Of a DNA stretch of 64,000 bases, positions 18,318 through 28,621 are shown one piece after another. Within the stretch, counting starts at the first letter, position 1. Every line of letters starts with the position of its first letter. A program made the position numbers and the translations under genes. Source of the stretch: Reyranella sp. Its GTDB lineage: Bacteria > Pseudomonadota > Alphaproteobacteria > Reyranellales > Reyranellaceae. The notes below the pieces were generated by a model. It saw nothing but the letters and a program-made list of their open reading frames with translations, ran no database searches and was not told where the DNA came from. Where the stretch lies: assembly GCF_004297265.1 (NCBI RefSeq), contig NZ_SCUT01000010.1:152107-216106 (forward strand), in the 5' to 3' direction.

Positions 18318-21300
18318 TCACCATGTCATCCTGAATCCACCGTTGAGCATGTGGTTGGTAGTGCCGCTGCCCGTTTCGCCATCGTAGCGGAGATAGAGTG
18401 ACGTGCCAGGGGCGACGACGGTGTTGGCGGCGAGGCTGAAGGCGGCGCTGTCGCGCTGCGGGGCGGCGCCGAATACGGTGAAGTTTGCACCCGGCGCGCC
18501 GGCAAAGCTTGCCGTCACCGGCCGCGTCGTATCGGCGTATTCGTGCGCCCAGCCCAAGCGAAGCTGTAGCGCCAGCTTCTCGCGGCCCTCGAGGCCGAAG
18601 GCGCCGGCGAACTCGGCGCCGAGCACGCTGCGCGCCGACCCTGTGGTCTGTGGCGCAACGTTGAGGCTGAGTGACCCCGCGCCGTTTTCGGTGAAGCCGG
18701 ACTGGCTGTTGGTCGTTCCCTGGAAGCGGGCAAAGGGTGTGACCGAAACCGCGGTAGGCTCGTGGATCCCGATGCGATAGCCCGCTTCGATCTGCCCCAG
18801 GAACTGGTTGGCCCCGGTGCGGCCCTGTGCGAGTCGCGCCGACAGATTGGGCAGCACGATCTGGCGCGTCATCTGGTTATCGCTGTAGCCATAGCCCGCA
18901 AGGCCATCGAGATAGAAGGCGCCCTGGGTGAAGGAGGCGTAGAGACTGGCTTGGAAGCTGTTGGTCGTGCCCTGGCCGCTGAAGCCGCTGGCCCACTGGT
19001 TGCCGCTGACATAGCCGAGGGCGACCCCGGCCAGGAAACGCGGATCGAAGCGATAGTCGGCGCCGGCAGCGAAGCCGCCTGCGTTGTAAGTCAGGGTGCC
19101 GGCATTGGCATTGCCGGCAACACTGCCGGTGCCGCCCAGCGCGCTGCCCCACAGGCTCCACGGGGTGGCGGTGTCGCCATCACAGGCCTCCGAGGGAGCC
19201 ACGTCACAGGCCTGGGCGACGGCCACGCGGGTGCCGCTCCCGACGCCGCCGCGGGCGAGGCTCATCTGCTGGCCCATCATGTTCATGAACAGCAGCGCGT
19301 TGCCCAGATTGGCGGTGCCGAAGCCGGAATAGTTCTGGCCGCTGAGGGCATCGAGGGCGGCCTGGCCCTGGCCCTGGGTGTAGGTGGCCAGGGTGCCGAT
19401 GACGGTGGCGAAGTCGCCGTTCGATCCGGCGACGCTCCGGTCGAGGACGCGGCCGACGGAAGACTGGTTGGGCGTGGCGCCGCCGACACCGAAGCCGCCG
19501 GGCTTGAGGGTGAGATAGACGTTGTTGGCGTCGTACGCGAGCGAGGGCTGGAGGAAGGGATAGAGGCTGCTGGCGCCGGCATAGGTACCGGTGACGCCGC
19601 CGGTGGCATTGACGATGGTGTAGGTGGTGCTGGGGGCATACACGCCCGAGGCCGCGGTCACGATCACGTTCCCGCCGGCGATGATCGCGGTGCCGGGGGC
19701 CCCGGTAACGTTGACGCGGTCGGCCTGACCGGCGGCATTGGTCTCGACCTCGTAGCTGCTGCCGGCGGCCTGGGTGTAGGCGCCGTTCACGGTCAGCGTG
19801 CCGATCGAATTGCCGGGCGCGACGATGCCGTTGTTGGTGACGGTCCCGAAGATGGTGCCGCTGCCACCGAGATTACCGGCGGCGCCCACGGTGACATTGC
19901 TGGTGATGCTGCCGTTGACGGCGAGGCGGCCGCCTGTGATGGAAGTGGGGCCGGCGTAGGTGTTGGCGCCGGTGAGGGAAAGCATGCCCGGCCCCTGCAG
20001 GGTGAGGCCGCCGGTTCCGGTGAGGATACCGGCGAAGGTGTTGCTGCCCTGCTCGGCCACCGTCAGCGTGCCGGCGCCCAGCGCGATCGTGCCGCCGAGA
20101 CCGGAGAGGGATCCGATGGTCGCGTTGTTGCCGTTGAAGTCGAGGGTTCCGCCATTGACCATGAGCGGGCCGGTGGTGGGCAGCGAGGCACCCGGCGCCA
20201 GCTGCAGGATGCCCTGATTCAGGACGGTGCCGCCGGTGTAGCTGTTGGCGCCCGACAGGGTCAGCATGCCGAGGCCGTTCTTGGTCAACCCGCCCGGACC
20301 AGCCACCGCCGTGCCGAGCACGAGGTTGAAGCCGTTGGTGTCGAAGGCGCCGCCGCCCGGACCGAGTGTGACCTGACGAGCCATCGTGAAGTCGGACAAT
20401 GCCGCCAGCATGCCGTAGTTCAGTGTGAGACCGCCTGACGTGTTACCGAGTGCCGCATCGGCATTGATCCCGAGGGTCGCTCCGCCCTTGACCGTCGTGC
20501 CGCCGGTGTACGTGTTCACGCCCGTGAGAATGAGGAGGCCGCCCGTCAGCGCAACGCTGCCGCCGGTGCCAGCCCATGCTCCGCCGTCGGCGATGATGCC
20601 GCCAAAGCTGCCGCCATTGGTGATAGTGAGGTTCTGCCCGCCCAGGTTCACCTGCCCCGAGCCGGTGAGATTCTGGATGGCGACCGGATTCCAGGCGCGC
20701 GAGATGTCCAGCAGGCCGTCGTTCACCACGCCACTGGATGCGGCGATGCTGCCCGGTCCGGAAATGAGGAGCTGGGCCCCGCTGTCGAGTTTGGTCAGGC
20801 CGGAATAGGTGTTGGTGGCGCTGAGTTGCACCGCGCCGCCGTCGTGGATGGTGACGCCGCCCGGTCCGGAGATGACGCCCGCCAGGCCCAGCGGCAGGTT
20901 GCTGCCGTCGACGACCAGTGGTCCATCGGCGGTGGTCATGAGGTTGGCCGGGGTGACGTAGAACAGCGTGTAGCCGATCGCCTGGCCCGTCAGGTCGAAC
21001 ATCACCGAGTTCTGCATGAAGAACGGTATGCCCAGAGTGTTCGACGATCCCGATCGTATCTCTACCGAATAGGTGTCGCCGCTCGTCGACGAACCCGCGA
21101 GAGTGGATATGCTCGTCGGGATTCCAGGGATCGTTCCTCCCGACGGCGAGGCCCCGGAAATCGAAAGGGTGCTCCCCGTGTTCGTGTCACCACTGCCCAT
21201 CTCTGTGGCCAGCACATAGAGGGATGTGCCGGTATCGAGCAGGGTAGGGGCGGTGTTGGAGACCGATGAACCGCCCGAAGTGCCGGGAGGCAGGGTGGTC

Positions 21301-22244
21301 GTGAAGTTCGAGCCGGACTCCCGCGACCCGTTGTTTCCGGTGCCGCCGCCGTAGGGGTTGGGAAAACTTGTGCCCGTTTGCGCCCATGGCACGACTCCCA
21401 CCTGACCCGTTGACGAGACCGGGGCGAACTGGCCGATCAACTCGGGGGTAAGTCCGACCGTCACGCAGGCGATGCAGGGACTCACCTGTCGCGATTGACC
21501 GCCGATGGTCACGACCTGGGTACCGCCCGGTGAATTGGTGATCCTGTGCGGCGTACCGTCGGGGTCGTAGCTCGCCGGATTGGGCTGGCCGTTCGCCGAC
21601 ACGACGTAGCCCTGATGCTGCACGCCGGGGAGGATGGTCTGGCCGAGTACACCGCCCACGAGCGCCGAGGTGTTCGTCAGGTCGGTGAAGTTGCCGGCAC
21701 CGAAGATGCCATAGAAGGTCTTGTACAGGGGCGGTTTATCGTGCGTCTGGAAATACTCCGGGAAAGTGTTCTCCACGCGGGTGCCGTTTTCATTCGTCTC
21801 GTTGTAGACGGCGTTGACCTGATAACCCGGATTGGCGGAGAGGGTGGCCGCCGGCGGGCTGCCTGCCGTGGCCCCGGGCGCGTAAAAATTCAGGACCGGC
21901 ACCTGAACCAGATTGCCCGTGTAGCAAGGTGGCGAACCATAGCAATAATGGACGCCCGACCCATTGGGCACGGTCGCCGCCGGGACGGTCTGGCCGAAGC
22001 CCTGCCAGGTGGCTGGGTTCCACGCGGCATTGAAGACGGCCGACCCCGTGTCGAACAGGTAAGGCTGAGGCGTGCCGCCGTTGATGCCGATAGTGATGCC
22101 GAGGCTCCAGCCATTCACCTTGTAATATTCGATGGGAATCGTAACGGATTGGGCATGAGCCTGTGTGACCGACAGAAGAATCAACACAAGATTTGCTGCC
22201 GCGACCAGCGCGGCGCACGCAGTCCGATATACGCGTCGAAACAT
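18318..22244 (-). CDS. Autotransporter with pepsin-like aspartic protease passenger, copy 1
   Basis: 1308 residues; start ATG 22242-22244 with GGGGA upstream. Order: Sec signal (1-32, cut after AHA), pepsin-like domain (about 35-432), at least four autotransporter beta-strand repeats (about 465-830, for example GVNTYTGGTTVKGG), a conserved linker ending near ACDVAPSEACDG, and a C-terminal beta-barrel of about 270 residues ending FRMTW. Family A1 landmarks appear in order: FDTGS (catalytic D65), a flap-like HYCYGSPPCYTG (Y102), YGIFGAG (about 178-184), LLDTGTS (catalytic D337) and LGIPFFMQNSVMFD near 404-417, the pepsin C-terminal strand pattern. A possible extra Cys pair is C257/C260. It is likely a surface-displayed protease; substrate and activity unknown. 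No frameshift seen. Confidence 0.85.
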   Translation of the reverse strand: MFRRVYRTACAALVAAANLVLILLSVTQAHAQSVTIPIEYYKVNGWSLGITIGINGGTPQPYLFDTGSAVFNAAWNPATWQGFGQTVPAATVPNGSGVHYCYGSPPCYTGNLVQVPVLNFYAPGATAGSPPAATLSANPGYQVNAVYNETNENGTRVENTFPEYFQTHDKPPLYKTFYGIFGAGNFTDLTNTSALVGGVLGQTILPGVQHQGYVVSANGQPNPASYDPDGTPHRITNSPGGTQVVTIGGQSRQVSPCIACVTVGLTPELIGQFAPVSSTGQVGVVPWAQTGTSFPNPYGGGTGNNGSRESGSNFTTTLPPGTSGGSSVSNTAPTLLDTGTSLYVLATEMGSGDTNTGSTLSISGASPSGGTIPGIPTSISTLAGSSTSGDTYSVEIRSGSSNTLGIPFFMQNSVMFDLTGQAIGYTLFYVTPANLMTTADGPLVVDGSNLPLGLAGVISGPGGVTIHDGGAVQLSATNTYSGLTKLDSGAQLLISGPGSIAASSGVVNDGLLDISRAWNPVAIQNLTGSGQVNLGGQNLTITNGGSFGGIIADGGAWAGTGGSVALTGGLLILTGVNTYTGGTTVKGGATLGINADAALGNTSGGLTLNYGMLAALSDFTMARQVTLGPGGGAFDTNGFNLVLGTAVAGPGGLTKNGLGMLTLSGANSYTGGTVLNQGILQLAPGASLPTTGPLMVNGGTLDFNGNNATIGSLSGLGGTIALGAGTLTVAEQGSNTFAGILTGTGGLTLQGPGMLSLTGANTYAGPTSITGGRLAVNGSITSNVTVGAAGNLGGSGTIFGTVTNNGIVAPGNSIGTLTVNGAYTQAAGSSYEVETNAAGQADRVNVTGAPGTAIIAGGNVIVTAASGVYAPSTTYTIVNATGGVTGTYAGASSLYPFLQPSLAYDANNVYLTLKPGGFGVGGATPNQSSVGRVLDRSVAGSNGDFATVIGTLATYTQGQGQAALDALSGQNYSGFGTANLGNALLFMNMMGQQMSLARGGVGSGTRVAVAQACDVAPSEACDGDTATPWSLWGSALGGTGSVAGNANAGTLTYNAGGFAAGADYRFDPRFLAGVALGYVSGNQWASGFSGQGTTNSFQASLYASFTQGAFYLDGLAGYGYSDNQMTRQIVLPNLSARLAQGRTGANQFLGQIEAGYRIGIHEPTAVSVTPFARFQGTTNSQSGFTENGAGSLSLNVAPQTTGSARSVLGAEFAGAFGLEGREKLALQLRLGWAHEYADTTRPVTASFAGAPGANFTVFGAAPQRDSAAFSLAANTVVAPGTSLYLRYDGETGSGTTNHMLNGGFRMTW

Positions 22245-22421
22245 GGATTCCCCAAGTACGCCGCTCGCAGATTCCCCAGTTTCCGGCGAGCTTGGGATCA
22301 CTTTGCAAGTATCGAAATTGCCGTGCAACTGAATATCACCAGCAGCTGGCGACTAACCGGTGCGCACGGCTGCGCGCCGGAACAAGCCACGGCACAGACT
22401 CGGCCCGACCGCGCCGTGGTA

Positions 22422-22445
22422 GCCTCGGTGAGGAAACACCGAGGC
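22422..22445. other. Perfect stem-loop between boxB and the autotransporter gene
   Basis: GCCTCGGTG (22422-22430) and CACCGAGGC (22437-22445) form a 9 bp stem with a 6 nt loop in the 272 bp between the boxB stop and the autotransporter start. No T-run follows on either strand, so it is not a classical terminator. It may be a 3'-end structure for boxB or a leader element for the autotransporter. No gene is seen in the rest of this gap. Confidence 0.55.
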
Positions 22446-22516
22446 CTAGGGGCGAGATCAACTATTCTGCGACAATTGAAGACGGAAGCTACCGGGGCGG
22501 AACGGGCGGCATCGTC

Positions 22517-23935
<1,419 letters not shown>

Positions 23936-23970
23936 GATTGACTCCTTCTCGTCCTGCTTGCCGGAGATCA

Positions 23971-24078
23971 CCTCACCCTGAGGAGGCGCGCAGCGCCGTC
24001 TCGAAGGGTGGGCACGAGCACCTTGTCTGTTGCCCATCCTTCGAGACGCGCTTCAGTGAAGCGCTCCTCAGGATGAGG
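23971..24078. repeat. Inverted-repeat element family 1, copy B
   Basis: A 108 bp element between boxC and boxB, the reverse complement of copy A at 2861-2972, including the asymmetric spacer (CACCTTGTCTGTTGCCCATC here). Inner local hairpins differ in sequence between copies but remain self-complementary, for example GCGCTTCAGTGAAGCGC here. It could form a stable hairpin in the boxCB transcript. Confidence 0.85.
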
Positions 24079-24097
24079 TTGGGGGTGTTTCATCGCT

Positions 24098-25756
24098 TTA
24101 AGCCCGCTTGCGGTCGTACTTACTCTGCTTGCCGGTGCCGTAGAGTTTCAGCGCGCCTTCTGGGCCGGTCGCGTTGGGCCGCTGGAATATCCAGTTCTGC
24201 CAGGCCGAGAGCCGCGCGAAGATCTTGGTCTCCATCGTCTCGGGACCTGGGAAGCGCAGGTTCGCCTCCATGCCGATCAGCCCGTCGGGCGAGAAGCCGG
24301 CGCGTTCCTCGATGGCGAGGCGCACCTCGCCTTCCCAGTCGATGTCGTCGGGCGCGAAGGTGACGAGGCCGGCTTCTTCGGCGGCGGTGGCATCCAGCGC
24401 CTCGCCGATCTCGCCCTTGAGTTCGTCGACCTGCGACGGGTCGTGCAGGAAGCGTGTTGCGAGGCGAGTCAGCCCGTTGCCCATCGGGTAGGGGCCGAAG
24501 TTCATGTCGGTGAGCCGGATCGTCGCCGCCGGCAGGTTCGAGCCCTCGAACACGCCGTCCAGCATGTAGGAGCGGTCGGCGGCCAGCGCGACCTCGAGCA
24601 GGGTGCCGGTGAAGCAGGAGCCGGGCTCGATCAGCGCGATCAGGCTGCGCGAGCTCAAGTCGAGCCGCTTCAGGGTGCGCTTCCAGTAGAGCACGATCTC
24701 TCGCACCAGCCAGTCGTCGGCCTTCGCGGCCAGCACCGCGTCATAGGCTTCGACGAGGGCCGCATCGCCCTGGCTGGTGAGCACCCAGGTGCCGATCTCG
24801 GTCTCATTGAGCCGCAGATGCATCATCGCATCGTCGAACTCGCGGGCGAGCGCCAGCGGCCAGAAGGCGGCGCCTTCGGCATGCACGGAAGCCGGTGGCG
24901 CGGAGGAGGGGCCGTTGAGCCGGAATTTTGCCGAGCGTCCTTCGCGGTCGATCTCGACGGTGAGATGGCTGTACCGAATCGTGTCGCCGTCGATCTGCCG
25001 TTCCACCGTCGGCAGCGCAATGCCCTTGGCGTCCTTCGGACGAGAAGACTTCGCGGCGACCTCCTCGGCAATCTTCTGCGTCTGCTCGGCGAGCTTCGAG
25101 GGCGGGATGAGCTGATCGACGAGGCGCCAGTCGCGGGCGCGCTTGCCCCGCATCCCCTCGGCGGTGGTGCAGAAGAAGTCGGCATGGTCGCGCCGCACCA
25201 TGCGCTTGTCGACGAGACGGGTGAGCCCGCCGGTACCCGGCAGCACCGCCAGCAGCGGCAGTTCGGGCAGTGACACCGCGCTCGATCCGTCGTCGGCCAG
25301 CAGGATCTGTTCGCAGGCCAGCGCCAGCTCGTAGCCGCCACCGGCGGCAATGCCGTTGATCGAGCAGATGTAGGTCTGGCCGGACTGCGTGCTGGCGTCC
25401 TCGATGGCGAGGCGCGTCTCGTTGGTGAACTTGCAGAAGTTCACCTTGTGATCGTGCGTCGAGAGGCCGAGCATGTTGATGTTGGCGCCGGAGCAGAAGA
25501 TGCGGTCGCGCTGCGAGCGGATGACCACGGCGCCCACCTCGGGGTGCTCGAAGCGCAGCCGCTGCACGGCATCGGCCAGTTCGATGTCGACGCCGAGATC
25601 GTAGGAATTGAGCTTGAGCTTGTAGCCAGGCTTCAGGCCACCCTCCTCGTTCACGTCCATCGTGAGGTAGGCGACGCCGTTCTCGAACGAGAGTTTCCAG
25701 TGCTTGTAACGGCTGGGATCGGTGCGGAAGTCGATGGGCGCGGCGGCGGAATCCAT
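24098..25756 (-). CDS. boxC: 2,3-epoxybenzoyl-CoA dihydrolase BoxC
   Basis: 552-residue crotonase-superfamily enzyme that opens the ring of 2,3-epoxybenzoyl-CoA. The N-terminal half holds the crotonase core (SGANINMLGLS oxyanion region; NGIAAGGGYELALACEQILL). The length of about 550 residues and the long C-terminal half are specific to BoxC rather than ordinary enoyl-CoA hydratases. The start is ATG 25754-25756 with GGGAAAG upstream. It is the first box gene of the minus-strand pair and is divergent from a GNAT/Rrf2 pair across a 79 bp AT-rich promoter region. Confidence 0.93.
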   Translation of the reverse strand: MDSAAAPIDFRTDPSRYKHWKLSFENGVAYLTMDVNEEGGLKPGYKLKLNSYDLGVDIELADAVQRLRFEHPEVGAVVIRSQRDRIFCSGANINMLGLSTHDHKVNFCKFTNETRLAIEDASTQSGQTYICSINGIAAGGGYELALACEQILLADDGSSAVSLPELPLLAVLPGTGGLTRLVDKRMVRRDHADFFCTTAEGMRGKRARDWRLVDQLIPPSKLAEQTQKIAEEVAAKSSRPKDAKGIALPTVERQIDGDTIRYSHLTVEIDREGRSAKFRLNGPSSAPPASVHAEGAAFWPLALAREFDDAMMHLRLNETEIGTWVLTSQGDAALVEAYDAVLAAKADDWLVREIVLYWKRTLKRLDLSSRSLIALIEPGSCFTGTLLEVALAADRSYMLDGVFEGSNLPAATIRLTDMNFGPYPMGNGLTRLATRFLHDPSQVDELKGEIGEALDATAAEEAGLVTFAPDDIDWEGEVRLAIEERAGFSPDGLIGMEANLRFPGPETMETKIFARLSAWQNWIFQRPNATGPEGALKLYGTGKQSKYDRKRA

Positions 25757-25835
25757 TGGCTTTCCCTATTTCTGTATTTCGGTACTGAATTACCTATTTA
25801 CTTTCCGCGCCGCAAGGTCATTCTAATCCCCAGAC
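25757..25835. promoter_or_regulatory. Divergent AT-rich promoter region, boxC versus GNAT/Rrf2
   Basis: This 79 bp gap is noticeably AT-richer than its surroundings. It contains the interrupted inverted repeat GGTACTGAATTACC (25781-25794), a candidate operator. The neighbouring Rrf2-type regulator is an obvious candidate ligand-binding partner for this site, but this is inference. No confident -10/-35 pair was identified on either strand. Confidence 0.4.
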
Positions 25836-26255
25836 ATGATCGCCATCCGACCCGCGCAAGCCTCTGATCTGGCAGCGATTTCCGCGCTGGACGCACGGCT
25901 GACAGGATCGGACAAACCCGAATACTGGCGCGAGATGCTGGCGCCGGAACGGCATTTCCTGGTCGCGGAGACGGGGAAGGGCGCGCTGGCCGGCTTCATT
26001 GCCGGCGAGGTCCGGGCTTGGGAATTCGGCCAGCCCGCCGCCGGCTGGGTCTTCGCGATCCAGGTCGATCCGAAGACGCGGCTCAAGGGCGTGGGCAGCG
26101 CCTTGTTCCAAGCGCTGGCCGTGCGCTTCAGAGAACGGGGAGTGACGCGCGTGCGAACGCTGGTCGATCGCAAGGACCATCTGATCCTTTCCTTCTTCCG
26201 CGCCCAGGGCATGGTCGCCGGCCCCTCGCTGCAACTCGACAGGGAATTGCCGTGA
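25836..26255 (+). CDS. GNAT-family N-acetyltransferase
   Basis: 139-residue single-domain acetyltransferase: beta1-alpha1 opening (IAIRPAQASDLAAISALDAR) and acetyl-CoA loop (RLKGVGSALFQAL). It is divergent from boxC and overlaps the following Rrf2-type regulator by 3 bp, so the pair is co-translated. The position suggests a role linked to aromatic catabolism or its regulation. The substrate is unknown. Confidence 0.82.
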   Translation: MIAIRPAQASDLAAISALDARLTGSDKPEYWREMLAPERHFLVAETGKGALAGFIAGEVRAWEFGQPAAGWVFAIQVDPKTRLKGVGSALFQALAVRFRERGVTRVRTLVDRKDHLILSFFRAQGMVAGPSLQLDRELP

Positions 26256-26647
26256 AGTTGCAGACGGCCACCCGGCTTGGTCTCTATGCGGTCCTCGAAC
26301 TGGCGCGTGATCCCGCCCGCACACTCTCGGCCGCCGAACTCGGCGAACGCTTCGGTGTCTCACCTCATTCGCTGGCCAAGGTCCTGGGAACGCTCTCGGC
26401 CGCCGGCCTCGTGCAGGGCGGCCGTGGAGCGGCGGGAGGCTATCGGTTCATCGGCAACAGGCGCCGCATCACGCTCATGGATATCGTCGCCCTGTTCGAA
26501 CCCGCGCCGGGCAAGCGCGCCAAGGAGGCGGGCGAGGACACGGAGATCGGCGCCGCTTTGCAACGGGTGCTGACCGAGATCGACGAAATCGCCGAGGCCA
26601 CGTTGCGTTCAGTCAGCCTGGAGACGATGCTCAAGAATCCGATGTGA
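26252..26647 (+). CDS. Rrf2-family transcriptional regulator without cluster cysteines
   Basis: 131 residues starting at GTG 26252-26254, inside the GNAT stop (GTGA overlap), with AGGGA upstream. The winged-helix core (KLQTATRLGLYAVLELA; ELGERFGVSPHSLAKVLGTL; GRGAAGGYRF) is classic Rrf2. There is no cysteine in the whole protein, so it cannot hold the [2Fe-2S] cluster of IscR/NsrR-type members. It may sense another ligand or a partner protein. Placement next to boxC suggests it controls the box promoter. Confidence 0.82.
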   Translation: MKLQTATRLGLYAVLELARDPARTLSAAELGERFGVSPHSLAKVLGTLSAAGLVQGGRGAAGGYRFIGNRRRITLMDIVALFEPAPGKRAKEAGEDTEIGAALQRVLTEIDEIAEATLRSVSLETMLKNPM

Positions 26648-26656
26648 AGACCGTGC

Positions 26657-27331
26657 ATGCTTGTCCGTCTGCTGTGTCTCGCCACCCTGCTGCTTCCTTG
26701 CCCTGCGTTGGCGCAGGCGGTGGGTGAGGCGCCGAAGGCCTGCGTGCCGAAGGGTGCGCTCAATCCCACGTATGAAAGCGAAAGCCAAAAGATCGAATGG
26801 CCACAGGAGGCGCCGCGCCTGCGGGTGGACGTGCCCAATGTCTCGCGGCAGGGCGACCGGCTGCGGCTGGCGATCGACGGCGGCACGGCGGTCGAGCTGC
26901 AGGATTGTCCGTACGGTGACGCCGGCTACCAGTATCTCTACGAGCGCCATGACGATCCCGGCCGCTTCTATGTCGTGCGCACACCGGGGCTCGACGATTT
27001 CGCCTGGACGCTGGTGATGAGGCGCACGGGCCGGTTGTTCACGGTCCACGGTGCGCCGGTCTGGGCGTCGGACAAGACGCGGTTCCTGACGGTCGCCTGC
27101 TCTCTCCAGCCGGCGCGCGGCACACTGTCGATCTTCACGCCATCGGGCGACGGCCTCGCGACCGAGGCAGAATTCGAGCTTCCCTGCGCGACCGAGAGCT
27201 GCTCGGCGCGCTGGGATTTCCAGTCCTGGATTTCGATCGCCTGCACGCCGCGCGACGATCCTGCGAGGAAGGGCAAGGAGTTCGTCTTGATGCGCGGTAA
27301 TGCCGGCAAGTGGAACCGGTTCGGGCGGTAG
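26657..27331 (+). CDS. Secreted protein of unknown function
   Basis: 224 residues with a Sec signal (MLVRLLCLATLLLPCPALAQ). The mature part is predicted to be mainly beta structure, with cysteines in pairs (for example ACVPKG, LQDCPYG, VACSLQP, CATESCS, ACTPRD) that could form disulfides. No recognisable enzyme motif was seen. It follows the Rrf2 gene by 9 bp on the same strand and may be co-transcribed with it. It ends just before an inverted-repeat element. Confidence 0.7.
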   Translation: MLVRLLCLATLLLPCPALAQAVGEAPKACVPKGALNPTYESESQKIEWPQEAPRLRVDVPNVSRQGDRLRLAIDGGTAVELQDCPYGDAGYQYLYERHDDPGRFYVVRTPGLDDFAWTLVMRRTGRLFTVHGAPVWASDKTRFLTVACSLQPARGTLSIFTPSGDGLATEAEFELPCATESCSARWDFQSWISIACTPRDDPARKGKEFVLMRGNAGKWNRFGR

Positions 27332-27336
27332 TCATT

Positions 27337-27410
27337 GGAGCGCGCCACTCCAGTGGCGCTCATGTCTTGCTCATTGACGAATCTTGAGCGCCACTGGAGT
27401 GGCGCGCTCC
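27337..27410. repeat. Inverted-repeat element family 2, copy 2
   Basis: A 74 bp element between two convergent genes. Arms GCGCCACTCCAGTGGCGC and GCGCCACTGGAGTGGCGC match copy 1; the loop between arms is longer (about 30 bp). Placed between converging genes it could act as a bidirectional transcript-end hairpin. Confidence 0.88.
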
Positions 27411-27415
27411 ATTGA

Positions 27416-28609
27416 TCAGACCTTGTCCCACCCCTCCCGCGTCTGCGGCAGCTTCTTCTTCAGCAGCGCACCCGCCACCACGTTGCGCAGGACCTCGGCC
27501 GTGCCGCCGCCGATGGTGAACATGCGGACGTCGCGGGCCATGCGTTCGAGCGGCAGTTCGCGGCTGTAGCCGCGGGCGCCGAAGAACTGCAGGGCGTCGT
27601 TCACGATCTGGATGGCGCTCTCCGAGGTGAAGACCTTGGCTTGCGCGGCCATCAGCATGTCGGGGAAGCCGCCTTCGCCCGAGCGCGCGGCATTGTAGAC
27701 CAAGGCACGCGCGGCCGAGAGCTTGATCGACATGTCCGCGAGCTTCCATTGCAGGCCCTGGAACTCGTTGATCGGCCGCCCGAACTGGTGGCGCTTCTCC
27801 GACCAGTCGAGCGCGAGCTGATAGGCGCCGTCGGCGATTCCCAGCGCCACGGTGGCGGCGCCGACCCGCTGGCTGTTGTAGGCGGTCATCAAGTCGGCGA
27901 AGCCCTTCTTCAGGCCGCGAGGCGGGATCACCAGTGCTGATGGCGGCACGTCCATGTCCTCGAGGTCGATCACCGCCTCGGGGATGCCGCGCAGACCCAT
28001 GGTCGGCTCGCGCTTGGTGATCTTGAGGCCCTTTGTCTCGTCGCGGATGGCGAGGAAGCCGCCGATCCCCTCGAACGCGCCCTTCTCGTCGTAGACCTTG
28101 GCGAAGATCAGGTGCAGGCGGGAGACGCCGCCGCCGGTGATCCAGTGCTTGCGGCCGTTCAGGACGTAGCGGTTGCCCTTCTTGTCGGCGCGCGTGGTCA
28201 TGCCGTTGGCATCGGAGCCGGCGTCGGGCTCGGTGATGCAGATGGCGGGCTTGTCGCCGGCCAGCACCATGTCGGCCGCCGTCTTCTTCTGCTCTTCCGA
28301 GCCGTAGGCCATGACGGCACTGATCGCGCCCATGTTGGTCTCGACGGCGATGCGGCCGGTGACGGCACAAGCCGAGGACAGCGCCTCGATGGCGAGCACG
28401 GCGTCGAGCCAGCCCTTGCCCTGGCCACCATACTGCTTCGGGATCGTCATGCCGATGAGTCCGGCGTCCTTCAGCAGCTCGACATTGTCCCAGGGATACT
28501 GCTCGGTGCGGTCGACCTCGGCGGCCCGGCGGGTGACGGGTCCTGCTGCCAGTTCGCGGGCGCGGGCCTGCAGCTCGAGCTGATCCGGTGACAGGGCGGA
28601 CGGATTCAT
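27416..28609 (-). CDS. Acyl-CoA dehydrogenase family protein
   Basis: 397-residue flavoprotein of the acyl-CoA dehydrogenase fold: N-terminal helical domain, middle FAD/substrate domain (ITEPDAGSDANGMTT; GRKHWITGGG) and C-terminal helical domain (FGARGYSRELPLERMARD). At the C-terminal base position, where many members have Glu before GT, this protein reads IGGGTAEVLR. The alternative helix-G base region reads AYNSQRVGAA, also without Glu. The catalytic base is therefore unclear. It lies 12 bp downstream of two cyclase genes on the same strand. Confidence 0.85.
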   Translation of the reverse strand: MNPSALSPDQLELQARARELAAGPVTRRAAEVDRTEQYPWDNVELLKDAGLIGMTIPKQYGGQGKGWLDAVLAIEALSSACAVTGRIAVETNMGAISAVMAYGSEEQKKTAADMVLAGDKPAICITEPDAGSDANGMTTRADKKGNRYVLNGRKHWITGGGVSRLHLIFAKVYDEKGAFEGIGGFLAIRDETKGLKITKREPTMGLRGIPEAVIDLEDMDVPPSALVIPPRGLKKGFADLMTAYNSQRVGAATVALGIADGAYQLALDWSEKRHQFGRPINEFQGLQWKLADMSIKLSAARALVYNAARSGEGGFPDMLMAAQAKVFTSESAIQIVNDALQFFGARGYSRELPLERMARDVRMFTIGGGTAEVLRNVVAGALLKKKLPQTREGWDKV

Positions 28610-28621
28610 GGACGGCGGACC

